From the NCBI RefSeq assembly GCF_004210375.1, contig NC_134834.1:13253857-13317856 (forward strand): a stretch of 64,000 nucleotides of DNA, read 5' to 3'. Origin of the DNA: Tachypleus tridentatus. Its lineage: Eukaryota; Arthropoda; Merostomata; Xiphosura; Limulidae. This document shows, one piece after another, positions 28,901 to 43,720 of this stretch. The translations under genes were made by a program, and so were the position numbers. Each line of letters begins with the position of its first letter. The first letter of the stretch is position 1. Under the pieces are notes generated by a model, which saw nothing but the letters and a program-made list of their open reading frames with translations, searched no databases and was not told the DNA's origin.

Positions 28901-31900
28901 CTCTATAGTATACTGATGTTCCATTATGAACGTTGTAGCATGTGTGGAATATCCTGGCAACAAGAACCTCTATAGTATACTAATTTTCTATTAGGAACGT
29001 TGTTGCATGTTTGGGATATCCTGGCAACAAGAATCTCTATAGTATACTAATGTTCTATTAGGAACGTTGTTGCATGTTTGGGATATCCTGGCAACAAGAA
29101 CCTCTATAGTATACTGATGTTCCATTAGAAACGTTGTAGCATGTTTGGGATATCCTGGCAACAAGAACCTCTATAGTATACTAATGTTCTATTAGGAACG
29201 TTGTTGCATGTTTGGGATATCCTGGCAACAAGAACCTCTATAGTATACTGATGTTCTATTAGGAACGTTGTAGCATGTTTGGGATATCCTGGCAACAAGA
29301 ACCTCTATAGTATACTGATGTTCTATTAGGAACGTTGTAGCATGTTTGGGATATCCTGGCAACAAGAACCTCTATAGTATACTGATGTTCCATTATGAAC
29401 GTTGTAGCATGTGTGGAATATCCTGGCAACAAGAACCTCTATAGTATACTGATGTTCCATTAGGAACGTTGTAGCATGTGTGGAATATCCTGGCAACAAG
29501 AACCTCTATAGTATACTGATGTTCTATTAGGAACGTTGTAGCATGTTTGGGATATCCTGGCAACAAGAACCTCTATAGTATACTAGGAACGTTGTTGCAT
29601 GTGTGGGATATCCTGGCAACAAGAACATCTATAGTATACTGATGTTCCATTAGGAACGTTGTAGCATGTTTGGGATATCCTGGCAACAAGAACCTCTATA
29701 GTATACTAATGTTCCATTAGGAACGTTGTAGCATGTGTGGAATATCCTGGCAACAAGAACCTCTATAGTATACTGATGTTCCATTAGGAACGTTGTAGCA
29801 TGTGTGGAATATCCTGGCAACAAGAACCTCTATAGTATACTAATGTTCCATTAGGAACGTTCTAGCATGTTTGGGATATCCTGGCAACAAGAACCTCTAT
29901 AGTTTACTGATGTTCCATTATGAACGTTGTTGCATGTTTGGGATATCCTGGCAACAAGAACCTCTATAGTATACTAATGTTCCATTAGGAACGTTGTAGC
30001 ATGTTTGGGATATCCTGGCAACAAGAACTTCTATAGTATACTGATGTTCCATTATGAACGTTGTTGCATGTTGGGGATATCCTGGGAACAAGAACCTCTA
30101 TAGTATACTAATGTTCCATTAGGAACGTTGTAGCATGTGTGGAATATCCTGGCAACAAGAACCTCTATAGTATACTAATGTTCCATTAGGAACGTTGTAG
30201 CATGTTTGGGATATCCTGGCAACAAGAACCTCTATAGTATACTAATGTTCCATCAGGAACCTTGTTGCATGTTTGGGATATCCTGGCAACAAGAACCTCT
30301 ATAGTATACTAATGTTCTATTAGGAACGTTGTTGCATGTTTGGGATATCCTGGCAACAAGAACCTCTATAGTATACTGATGTTCCATTAGGAACGTTGTA
30401 GCATGTTTGGGATATCCTGGCAACAAGAACCTCTATAGTATACTGATGTTCTATTAGGAACGTTGTAGCATGTTTGGGATATCCTGGCAACAAGAACCTC
30501 TATAGTATACTGATGTTCCATTATGAACGTTGTAGCATGTGTGGAATATCCTGGCAACAAGAACCTCTATAGTATACTGATGTTCCATTAGGAACGTTGT
30601 AGCATGTGTGGAATATCCTGGCAACAAGAACCTCTATAGTATACTAATGTTCCATTAGGAACGTTGTTGCATGTTTGGGATATCCTGGCAACAAAAACCT
30701 CTATAGTATACTGATGTTCCATTATGAACGTTGTAGCATGTGTGGAATATCCTGGCAACAAGAACCTCTATAGTATACTGATGTTCCATTAGGAACGTTG
30801 TAGCATGTGTGGAATATCCTGGCAACAACAACCTCTATAGTATACTAATGTTCCATTAGGAACGTTGTAGCATGTTTGGGATATCCTGGCAACAAGAACC
30901 TCTATAGTATTCTAATGTTCCATTAGGAACGTTGTAGTATGTGTGGAATATCCTGGCAACAAGAACCTCTATAGTATACTGATGTTCCATTATGAACGTT
31001 GTAGCATGTGTGGAATATCCTGGCAACAAGAACCTCTATAGTATACTAATGTTCCATTAGGAACGTTGTAGCATGTTTGGGATATCCTGGCAACAAGAAC
31101 CTCTATAGTATACTAATGTTCCATTAGGAACGTTGTTGCATGTTGGGGATATCCTGGCAACAAGAACCTCTATAGTATACTAATGTTCCATCAGGAACGT
31201 TGTTGCATGTTTGGGATATCCTGGCAACAAGAACCTCTATAGTATACTGATGTTCCATTAGGAACGTTGTAGCATGTGTGGAATATCCTGGCAACAAGAA
31301 CCTCTATAGTATATTAATGTTCTATTAGAACGTTGTTGCATGTTTGGGATATCCTGGCAACAAGAACCTCTATAGTATACTAATGTTCTATTAGGAACGT
31401 TGTTGCATGTTTGGGATATCCTGGCAACAAGAACCTCTATAGTATACTGATGTTCCATTAGGAACGTTGTAGCATGTTTGGGATATCCTGGCAACAAGAA
31501 CCTCTATAGTATACTAATGTTCTATTAGGAACGTTGTTGCATGTTTGGGATATCCTGGCAACAAGAACCTCTATAGTATACTGATGTTCTATTAGGAACG
31601 TTGTAGCATGTTTGGGATATCCTGGCAACAAGAACCTCTATAGTATACTGATGTTTCATTATGAACGTTGTAGCATGTGTGGAATATCTTGGCAACAAGA
31701 ACCTCTATAGTATACTGATGTTCCATTAGGAACGTTGTAGCATGTGTGGAATATCCTGGCAACAAGAACCTCTATAGTATACTAATGTTCCATTAGGAAC
31801 GTTGTAGCATGTTTGGGATATCTTGGCAACAAGAACCTCTATAGTATTCTAATGTTCCATTAGGAATGTTGTAGCATGTGTGGAATATCCTGGCAACAAG

Positions 31901-34900
31901 AACCTCTATAGAATACTGATGTTCCATTATGAACGTTGTTGCATGTTGGGGATATCCTGGCAACAAGAACCTCTATAGTATACTAATGTTCCATTAGGAA
32001 CGTTGTAGCATGTTTGGGATATCCTGGCAACAAGAACCTCTATAGTATACTGATGTTCCATTATGAACGTTGTTGCATGTTTGGGATATCCTGGCAACAA
32101 GAACCTCTATAGTATACTGATGTTCCATTAGGAACGTTGTAGCATGTGTGGAATATCCTGGCAACAAGAACCTCTATAGTATACTAATGTTCCATTAGGA
32201 ACGTTGTAGCATGTTTGGGATATCCTGGCAACAAGAACCTCTATAGTATACTGATGTTCTATTATGAACGTTGTTGCATGTTTGGGATATCCTGGCAACA
32301 AGAACTTCTATAGTATACTGATGTTCCATTATGAACGTTGTTGCATGTTGGGGATATCCTGGCAACAAGAACCTCTATAGTATACTAATGTTCCATTAGG
32401 AACGTTGTTGCATGTTGGGGATATCCTGGCAACAAGAACCTCTATAGTATACTAATGTTCCATCAGGAACGTTGTTGCATGTTTGGGATATCCTGGCAAC
32501 AAGAACCTGTATAGTATACTGATGTTCCATTAGGAACGTTGTAGCATGTGTGGAATATCCTGGCAACAAGAACCTCTATAGTATACTAATGTTCCATTAG
32601 GAACGTTGTAGCATGTTTGGGATATCCTGGCAACAAGAACCTCTATAGTATACTGATGTTCCATTATGAACGTTGTTGCATGTTTGGGATATCCTGGCAA
32701 CAAGAACCTCTATAGTATACTGATGTTTCATTAGGAACGTTGTTGCATGTTTGGGATATCCTGGCAACAAGAACCTCTATAGTATACTGATGTTCCATTA
32801 TGAACGTTGTAGCATGTGTGGAATATCCTGGCAACAAGAACCTCTATAGTATACTGATGTTCCATTAGGAACGTTGTAGCATGTGTGGAATATCCTGGCA
32901 ACAAGAACCTCTATAGTATACTAATGTTCCATTAGGAACGTTGTAGCATGTTTGGGATATCTTGGCAACAAGAACCTCTATAGTATTCTAATGTTCCATT
33001 AGGAACGTTGTAACATGTGTGGAATATCCTGGCAACAAGAACCTCTATAGTATACTGATGTTCCATTAGGAACGTTGTAGCATGTGTGGAATATCCTGGC
33101 AACAAGAACTTCTATAGTATACTGATGTTCCATTATGAACGTTGTTGCATGTTTGGGATATCCTGGCAACAAGAACCTCTATAGTATACTAATGTTCCAT
33201 TAGGAACGTTGTAGCATATTTGGGATATCTTGGCAACAAGAACCTCTATAGTATTCTAATGTTCCATTAGGAACGTTGTAGCATGTGTGGAATATCCTGG
33301 CAACAAGAACCTCTATAGTATACTGATGTTCTATTAGGAACGTTGTTGCATGTTTGGGATATCCTGGCAACAAGAACCTCTATAGTATACTGATGTTCTA
33401 TTAGGAACGTTGTAGCATGTTTGGGATATCCTGGCAACAAGAACCTCTATAGTATACTGATGTTTCATTATGAACGTTGTAGCATGTGTGGAATATCTTG
33501 GCAACAAGAACCTCTATAGTATACTGATGTTCCATTAGGAACGTTGTAGCATGTGTGGAATATCCTGGCAACAAGAACCTCTATAGTATACTAATGTTCC
33601 ATTAGGAACGTTGTAGCATGTTTGGGATATCTAGGCAACAAGAACCTCTATAGTATTCTAATGTTCCATTAGGAACGTTGTAGCATGTGTGGAATATCCT
33701 GGCAACAAGAACCTCTATAGTATACTGATGTTCCATTATGAACGTTGTTGCATGTTGGGGATATCCTGGCAACAAGAACCTCTATAGTATACTAATGTTC
33801 CTTTAGGAACGTTGTAGCATGTTTGGGATATCCTGGCAACAAGAACCTCTATAGTATACTGATGTTCCATTATGAACGTTGTTGCATGTTGGGGATATTC
33901 TGGCAACAAGAACCTCTATAGTATACTGATGTTCCATTAGGAACGTTGTAGCATGTGTGGAATATCCTGGCAACAAGAACCTCTATAGTATACTAATGTT
34001 CCATTAGGAACGTTGTAGCATGTTTGGGATATCCTGGCAACAAGAACCTCTATAGTATACTGATGTTCCATTATGAACGTTGTTGCATGTTTGGGATATC
34101 CTGGCAACAAGAATCTCTATAGTATACTAATGTTCCATTAGGAACGTTGTTGCATGTTGGGGATATCCTGGCAACAAGAACCTCTATAGTATACTAATGT
34201 TCCATTAGGAACGTTGTTGCATGTTTGGGATATCCTGGCAACAAGAACCTCTATAGTATACTGATGTTCCATTAGGAACGTTGTAGCATGTGTGGAATAT
34301 CCTGGCAACAAGAACCTCTATAGTATACTAATGTTCCATTAGGAACGTTGTAGCATGTTTGGGATATCCTGGCAACAAGAACCTCTATAGTATACTGATG
34401 TTCCATTATGAACGTTGTTGCATGTTTGGGATATCCTGGCAACAAGAACCTCTATAGTATACTGATGTTTCATTAGGAACGTTGTTGCATGTTTGGGATA
34501 TCCTGGCAACAAGAACCTCTATAGTATACTGATGTTCCATTATGAACGTTGTAGCATGTGTGGAATATCCTGGCAACAAGAACCTCTATAGTATACTGAT
34601 GTTCCATTAGGAACGTTGTAGCATGTGTGGAATATCCTGGCAACAAGAACCTCTATAGTATACTAATGTTCCATTAGGAACGTTGTAGCATGTTTGGGAT
34701 ATCTTGGCAACAAGAACCTCTATAGTATTCTAATGTTCCATTAGGAACGTTGTAGCATGTGTGGAATATCCTGGCAACAAGAACCTCTATAGTATACTGA
34801 TGTTCCATTATGAACGTTGTAGCATGTGTGGAATATCCTGGCAACAAGAACCTCTATAGTATACTAATGTTCCATTAGAACGTTGTAGCATGTTTGGGAT

Positions 34901-37900
34901 ATCCTGGCAACAAGAACCTCTATAGTATACTAATGTTCCATTAGAAACGTTGTTGCATGTTTGGGATATCCTGGCAACAAGAACCTCTATAGTATACTAA
35001 TGTTCCATTAGGAACGTTGTTGCATGTTTGGGATATCCTGGCAACAAGAACCTCTATAGTATACTGATGTTCCATTAGGAACGTTGTAGCATGTGTGGAA
35101 TATCCTGGCAACAAGAACCTCTATAGTATACTAATGTTCCATTAGGAACGTTGTAGCATGTTTGGGATATCCTGGCAACAAGAACCTCTATAGTATACTG
35201 ATGTTCTATTATGAACGTTGTTGCATGTTTGGGATATCCTGGCAACAAGAACCTCTATAGTATACTGATGTTCCATTATGAACGTTGTTGCATGTTGGGG
35301 ATATCCTGGCAACAAGAACCTCTATAGTATACTAATGTTCCATTAGGAACGTTGTTGCATGTTTGGGATATCCTGGCAACAAGAACCTCTATAGTATACT
35401 AATGTTCCATTAGGAACGTTGTAGCATGTTTGGGATATCCTGGCAACAAGAACCTCTATAGTATACTGATGTTCCATTATGAACGTTGTTGCATGTTGGA
35501 GATATCCTGGCAACAAGAACCTCTATAGTATACTAATGTTCCATTAGGAACGTTGTTGCATGTTGGGGATATCCTGGCAACAAGAACCTCTATAGTATAC
35601 TAATGTTCCATTAGGAACGTTGTTGCATGTTTGGGATATCCTGGCAACAAGAACCTCTATAGTATACTGATGTTCCATTAGGAACGTTGTAGCATGTGTG
35701 GAATATCCTGGCAACAAGAACCTCTATAGTATACTAATGTTCCATTAGGAACGTTGTAGCATGTTTGGGATATCCTGGCAACAAGAACCTCTATAGTATA
35801 CTGATGTTCCATTATGAACGTTGTTGCATGTTTGGGATATCCTGGCAACAAGAACCTCTATAGTATACTGATGTTTCATTAGGAACGTTGTTGCATGTTT
35901 GGGATATCCTGGCAACAAGAACCTCTATAGTATACTGATGTTCCATTATGAACGTTGTAGCATGTGTGGAATATCCTGGCAACAAGAACCTCTATAGTAT
36001 ACTGATGTTCCATTAGGAACGTTGTAGCATGTGTGGAATATCCTGGCAACAAGAACCTCTATAGTATACTAATGTTCCATTAGGAACGTTGTAGCATGTT
36101 TGGGATATCCTGGCAACAAGAACCTCTATAGTATACTAATGTTCCATTAGGAACGTTGTAGCATGTGTGGAATATCCTGGCAACAAGAACCTCTATAGTA
36201 TACTGATGTTCCATTATGAACGTTGTAGCATGTGTGGAATATCCTGGCAACAAGAACCTCTATAGTATACTAATGTTCCATTAGGAACGTTGTAGCATGT
36301 TTGGGATATCCTGGCAACAAGAACCTCTATAGTATACTAATGTTCCATTAGGAACGTTGTTGCATGTTGGGATATCCTGGCAACAAGAACCTCTATAGTA
36401 TACTAATGTTCCATTAGAACGTTGTTGCATGTTTGGGATATCCTGGCAACAAGAACCTCTATAGTATACTGATGTTCCATTAGGAACGTTGTAGCATGTG
36501 TGGAATATCCTGGCAACAAGAACCTCTATAGTATACTAATGTTCCATTAGGAACGTTGTAGCATGTTTGGGATATCCTGGCAACAAGAACCTCTATAGTA
36601 TACTAATGTTCCATTAGGAACGTTGTTGCATGTTGGGGATATCCTGGCAACAAGAACCTGTATAGTATACTAATGTTCCATCAGGAACGTTGTTGCATGT
36701 TTGGGATATCCTGGCAACAAGAACCTCTATAGTATACTGATGTTCCATTAGGAACGTTGTAGCATGTGTGGAATATCCTGGCAACAAGAACCTCTATAGT
36801 ATACTAATGTTCTATTAGGAACGTTGTTGCATGTTTGGGATATCCTGGCAACAAGAACCTCTATAGTATACTAATGTTCTATTAGGAACGTTGTTGCATG
36901 TTTGGGATATCCTGGCAACAAGAACCTCTATAGTATACTGATGTTCCATTAGAACGTTGTAGCATGTTTGGGATATCCTGGCAACAAGAACCTCTATAGT
37001 ATACTAATGTTCTATTAGGAACGTTGTTGCATGTTTGGGATATCCTGGCAACAAGAACCTCTATAGTATACTGATGTTCTATTAGGAACGTTGTAGCATG
37101 TTTGGGATATCCTGGCAACAAGAACCTCTATAGTATACTGATGTTTCATTATGAACGTTGTAGCATGTGTGGAATATCCTGGCAACAAGAACCTCTATAG
37201 TATACTGATGTTCCATTAGGAACGTTGTAGCATGTGTGGAATATCCTGGCAACAAGAACCTCTATAGTATACTAATGTTCCATTAGGAACGTTGTAGCAT
37301 GTTTGGGATATCTTGGCAACAAGAACCTCTATAGTATTCTAATGTTCCATTAGGAATGTTGTAGCATGTGTGGAATATCCTGGCAACAAGAACCTCTATA
37401 GAATACTGATGTTCCATTATGAACGTTGTTGCATGTTGGGGATATCCTGGCAACAAGAACCTCTATAGTATACTAATGTTCCATTAGGAACGTTGTAGCA
37501 TGTTTGGGATATCCTGGCAACAAGAACCTCTATAGTATACTGATGTTCCATTATGAACGTTGTTGCATGTTGGGGATATTCTGGCAACAAGAACCTCTAT
37601 AGTATACTGATGTTCCATTAGGAACGTTGTAGCATGTGTGGAATATCCTGGCAACAAGAACCTCTATAGTATACTAATGTTCCATTAGGAACGTTGTAGC
37701 ATGTTTGGGATATCCTGGCAACAAGAACCTCTATAGTATACTGATGTTCTATTATGAACGTTGTTGCATGTTTGGGATATCCTGGCAACAAGAACTTCTA
37801 TAGTATACTGATGTTCCATTATGAACGTTGTTGCATGTTGGGGATATCCTGGCAACAAGAACCTCTATAGTATACTAATGTTCCATTAGGAACGTTGTTG

Positions 37901-40900
37901 CATGTTGGGGATATCCTGGCAACAAGAACCTCTATAGTATACTAATGTTCCATCAGGAACGTTGTTGCATGTTTGGGATATCCTGGCAACAAGAACCTGT
38001 ATAGTATACTGATGTTCCATTAGGAACGTTGTAGCATGTGTGGAATATCCTGGTAACAAGAACCTCTATAGTATACTAATGTTCCATTAGGAACGTTGTA
38101 GCATGTTTGGGATATCCTGGCAACAAGAACCTCTATAGTATACTGATGTTCCATTATGAACGTTGTTGCATGTTTGGGATATCCTGGCAACAAGAACCTC
38201 TATAGTATACTGATGTTTCATTAGGAACGTTGTTGCATGTTTGGGATATCCTGGCAACAAGAACCTCTATAGTATACTGATGTTCCATTATGAACATTGT
38301 AGCATGTGTGGAATATCCTGGCAACAAGAACCTCTATAGTATACTGATGTTCCATTAGGAACGTTGTAGCATGTGTGGAATATCCTGGCAACAAGAACCT
38401 CTATAGTATACTAATGTTCCATTAGGAACGTTGTAGCATGTTTGGGATATCTTGGCAACAAGAACCTCTATAGTATTCTAATGTTCCATTAGGAACGTTG
38501 TAACATGTGTGGAATATCCTGGCAACAAGAACCTCTATAGTATACTGATGTTCCATTAGGAACGTTGTAGCATGTGTGGAATATCCTGGCAACAAGAACT
38601 TCTATAGTATACTGATGTTCCATTATGAACGTTGTTGCATGTTGGGGATATCCTGGCAACAAGAACCTCTATAGTATACTAATGTTCCATTAGGAACGTT
38701 GTAGCATATTTGGGATATCTTGGCAACAAGAACCTCTATAGTATTCTAATGTTCCATTAGGAACGTTGTAGCATGTGTGGAATATCCTGGCAACAAGAAC
38801 CTCTATAGTATACTGATGTTCTATTAGGAACGTTGTTGCATGTTTGGGATATCCTGGCAACAAGAACCTCTATAGTATACTGATGTTCTATTAGGAACGT
38901 TGTAGCATGTTTGGGATATCCTGGCAACAAGAACCTCTATAGTATACTGATGTTTCATTATGAACGTTGTAGCATGTGTGGAATATCTTGGCAACAAGAA
39001 CCTCTATAGTATACTGATGTTCCATTAGGAACGTTGTAGCATGTGTGGAATATCCTGGCAACAAGAACCTCTATAGTATACTAATGTTCCATTAGGAACG
39101 TTGTAGCATGTTTGGGATATCTAGGCAACAAGAACCTCTATAGTATTCTAATGTTCCATTAGGAACGTTGTAGCATGTGTGGAATATCCTGGCAACAAGA
39201 ACCTCTATAGTATACTGATGTTCCATTATGAACGTTGTTGCATGTTGGGGATATCCTGGCAACAAGAACCTCTATAGTATACTAATGTTCCTTTAGGAAC
39301 GTTGTAGCATGTTTGGGATATCCTGGCAACAAGAACCTCTATAGTATACTGATGTTCCATTATGAACGTTGTTGCATGTTGGGGATATTCTGGCAACAAG
39401 AACCTCTATAGTATACTGATGTTCCATTAGGAACGTTGTAGCATGTGTGGAATATCCTGGCAACAAGAACCTCTATAGTATACTAATGTTCCATTAGGAA
39501 CGTTGTAGCATGTTTGGGATATCCTGGCAACAAGAACCTCTATAGTATACTGATGTTCCATTATGAACGTTGTTGCATGTTGGGGATATCCTGGCAACAA
39601 GAATCTCTATAGTATACTAATGTTCCATTAGGAACGTTGTTGCATGTTGGGGATATCCTGGCAACAAGAACCTCTATAGTATACTAATGTTCCATCAGGA
39701 ACGTTGTTGCATGTTTGGGATATCCTGGCAACAAGAACCTCTATAGTATACTGATGTTCCATTAGAACGTTGTAGCATGTGTGGAATATCCTGGTAACAA
39801 GAACCTCTATAGTATACTAATGTTCCATTAGGAACGTTGTAGCATGTTTGGGATATCCTGGCAACAAGAACCTCTATAGTATACTGATGTTCCATTATGA
39901 ACGTTGTTGCATGTTTGGGATATCCTGGCAACAAGAACCTCTATAGTATACTGATGTTTCATTAGGAACGTTGTTGCATGTTTGGGATATCCTGGCAACA
40001 AGAACCTCTATAGTATACTGATGTTCCATTATGAACGTTGTAGCATGTGTGGAATATCCTGGCAACAAGAACCTCTATAGTATACTGATGTTCCATTAGG
40101 AACGTTGTAGCATGTGTGGAATATCCTGGCAACAAGAACCTCTATAGTATACTAATGTTCCATTAGGAACGTTGTAGCATGTTTGGGATATCTTGGCAAC
40201 AAGAACCTCTATAGTATTCTAATGTTCCATTAGGAACGTTGTAGCATGTGTGGAATATCCTGGCAACAAGAACCTCTATAGTATACTGATGTTCCATTAT
40301 GAACGTTGTAGCATGTGTGGAATATCCTGGCAACAAGAACCTCTATAGTATACTAATGTTCCATTAGGAACGTTGTAGCATGTTTGGGATATCCTGGCAA
40401 CAAGAACCTCTATAGTATACTAATGTTCCATTAGAAACGTTGTTGCATGTTGGGGATATCCTGGCAATAAGAACCTCTATAGTATACTAATGTTCCATCA
40501 GGAACGTTGTTGCATGTTTGGGATATCCTGGCAACAAGAACCTCTATAGTATACTGATGTTCCATTAGGAACGTTGTAGCATGTGTGGAATATCCTGGCA
40601 ACAAGAACCTCTATAGTATACTAATGTTCCATTAGGAACGTTGTAGCATGTTTGGGATATCCTGGCAACAAGAACCTCTATAGTATACTGATGTTCTATT
40701 ATGAACGTTGTTGCATGTTTGGGATATCCTGGCAACAAGAACTTCTATAGTATACTGATGTTCCATTATGAACGTTGTTGCATGTTGGGGATATCCTGGC
40801 AACAAGAACCTCTATAGTATACTAATGTTCCATCAGGAACGTTGTTGCATGTTTGGGATATCCTGGCAACAAGAACCTCTATAGTATACTAATGTTCCAT

Positions 40901-43407
40901 TAGGAACGTTGTAGCATGTTTGGGATATCCTGGCAACAAGAACCTCTATAGTATACTGATGTTCCATTATGAACGTTGTTGCATGTTGGAGATATCCTGG
41001 CAACAAGAACCTCTATAGTATACTAATGTTCCATTAGGAACGTTGTTGCATGTTGGGGATATCCTGGCAACAAGAACCTCTATAGTATACTAATGTTCCA
41101 TCAGGAACGTTGTTGCATGTTTGGGATATCCTGGCAACAAGAACCTCTATAGTATACTGATGTTCCATTAGGAACGTTGTAGCATGTGTGGAATATCCTG
41201 GTAACAAGAACCTCTATAGTATACTAATGTTCCATTAGGAACGTTGTAGCATGTTTGGGATATCCTGGCAACAAGAACCTCTATAGTATACTGATGTTCC
41301 ATTATGAACGTTGTTGCATGTTTGGGATATCCTGGCAACAAGAACCTCTATAGTATACTGATGTTTCATTAGGAACGTTGTTGCATGTTTGGGATATCCT
41401 GGCAACAAGAACCTCTATAGTATACTGATGTTCCATTATGAACGTTGTAGCATGTGTGGAATATCCTGGCAACAAGAACCTCTATAGTATACTGATGTTC
41501 CATTAGGAACGTTGTAGCATGTGTGGAATATCCTGGCAACAAGAACCTCTATAGTATACTAATGTTCCATTAGGAACGTTGTAGCATGTTTGGGATATCT
41601 TGGCAACAAGAACCTCTATAGTATTCTAATGTTCCATTAGGAACGTTGTAGCATGTGTGGAATATCCTGGCAACAAGAACCTCTATAGTATACTGATGTT
41701 CCATTATGAACGTTGTAGCATGTGTGGAATATCCTGGCAACAAGAACCTCTATAGTATACTAATGTTCCATTAGGAACGTTGTAGCATGTTTGGGATATC
41801 CTGGCAACAAGAACCTCAATAGTATACTAATGTTCCATTAGGAACGTTGTTGCATGTTGGGGATATCCTGGCAACAAGAACCTCTATAGTATACTAATGT
41901 TCCATCAGGAACGTTGTTGCATGTTTGGGATATCCTGGCAACAAGAACCTCTATAGTATACTGATGTTCCATTAGGAACGTTGTAGCATGTGTGGAATAT
42001 CCTGGCAACAAGAACCTCTATAGTATACTAATGTTCCATTAGGAACGTTGTAGCATGTTTGGGATATCCTGGCAACAAGAACCTCTATAGTATCCTAATG
42101 TTCCATTAGGAACGTTGTTGCATGTTGGGGATATCCTGGCAACAAGAACCTGTATAGTATACTAATGTTCCATCAGGAACGTTGTTGCATGTTTGGGATA
42201 TCCTGGCAACAAGAACCTCTATAGTATACTGATGTTCCATTAGGAACGTTGTAGCATGTGTGGAATATCCTGGCAACAAGAACCTCTATAGTATACTAAT
42301 GTTCTATTAGGAACGTTGTTGCATGTTTGGGATATCCTGGCAACAAGAACCTCTATAGTATACTAATGTTCTATTAGGAACGTTGTTGCATGTTTGGGAT
42401 ATCCTGGCAACAAGAACCTCTATAGTATACTGATGTTCCATTAGGAACGTTGTAGCATGTTTGGGATATCCTGGCAACAAGAATCTCTATAGTATACTAA
42501 TGTTCTATTAGGAACGTTGTTGCATGTTTGGGATATCCTGGCAACAAGAACCTCTATAGTATACTGATGTTCTATTAGGAACGTTGTAGCATGTTTGGGA
42601 TATCCTGGCAACAAGAACCTCTATAGTATACTGATGTTCCATTATGAACGTTGTAGCATGTGTGGAATATCCTGGCAACAAGAACCTCTATAGTATACTG
42701 ATGTTCCATTAGGAACGTTGTAGCATGTGTGGAATATCCTGGCAACAAGAACCTCTATAGTATACTAATGTTCCATTAGGAACGTTGTAGCATGTTTGGG
42801 ATATCTTGGCAACAAGAACCTCTATAGTATACTAATGTTCCATTAGTAACGTTGTAGCATGTTTGGGATATCCTGGCAACAAGAACCTCTATAGTATACT
42901 GATGTTCCATTATGAACGTTGTTGCATGTTGGGGATATTCTGGCAACAAGAACCTCTATAGTATACTGATGTTCCATTAGGAACGTTGTAGCATGTGTGG
43001 AATATCCTGGCAACAAGAACCTCTATAGTATACTAATGTTCCATTAGGAACGTTGTAGCATGTTTGGGATATCCTGGCAACAAGAACCTCTATAGTATAC
43101 TGATGTTCTATTATGAACGTTGTTGCATGTTTGGGATATCCTGGCAACAAGAACCTCTATAGTATACTTATGTTCCATTAGGAACGTTGTATCATGTTTG
43201 GGATATCCTGGCAACAAGAACTTCTATAGTATACTGATGTTCCATTATGAACGTTGTAGCATGTGTGGAATATCCTGGCAACAAGAACCTCTATAGTATA
43301 CTAATGTTCCATTAGGAACGTTGTAGCATGTTTGGGATATCCTGGCAACAAGTACCTCTATAGTATACTGATGTTCCATTAGGAACGTTGTAGCATGTTT
43401 GGGATAT
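22980..43407 (-). repeat. 67-bp satellite array, inverted orientation, about 305 monomers
   Basis: The same 67-bp satellite as at 1-11,071, now as its reverse complement. It carries the same rare variants. The 56-bp short monomer followed by an AACATCTATAG variant occurs at 26,841 and 29,576 (2,735 bp apart), and the CGTTCTAG variant paired with TATAGTTTACT occurs near 27,121 and 29,857 (2,736 bp apart). From about 31 kb on, a longer period of 5,490 bp is visible (31,861 to 37,351; 32,501 to 37,991; 33,891 to 39,381; and 36,652 to 42,144 at 5,492). Small indels are concentrated in the first 3 kb after the gap. The array ends abruptly at 43,407 inside an otherwise ordinary monomer. No SINE interrupts it. 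Confidence 0.97.
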
Positions 43408-43720
43408 AATGACCGCGAAATAGAAGACCGAAGAGGAGTCGGAAATATTGAGGAACACGTGTTGGTACACTTCTGCGTATAATTTACAAAAATTCTACAC
43501 AATAAGTAATTTCGATTGGGTTTGAGACGTAATTTCACTGAACATGGTCCTCAATTTCAGCTGTGGTCGCGTTCTACAAGTGACAGTTAATTTTTGTATT
43601 GGACAAAGCTGTTGTAGCGATGACTGTTCCTATCCAGCTGATTTCCTTCTAGCCAATATTTCAGACCTAAATCTTACGGTGTCTGAAACCAGGTTTTCTA
43701 ACTCACGTGTTTCTTTGTTC
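43408..43720. other. Low-copy sequence at the satellite boundary
   Basis: About 313 bp of non-repetitive sequence, with higher complexity than the satellites. On the minus strand, roughly 43,630-43,735 reads as an open stretch with a protein-like composition, containing ELENLVSDTVRF and ending in a stop. It has no recognisable family and is too short to call. A plus-strand open frame starting at 43,544 runs into the neighbouring SINE, so its end is not genuine. No gene is called. Confidence 0.5.

Noticed and set aside
1..43407. Resemblance of the regular arrays to a CRISPR locus
   Set aside because: The units are contiguous with no unique spacers between repeats, and the flanking SINEs are eukaryotic. 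These are satellites.
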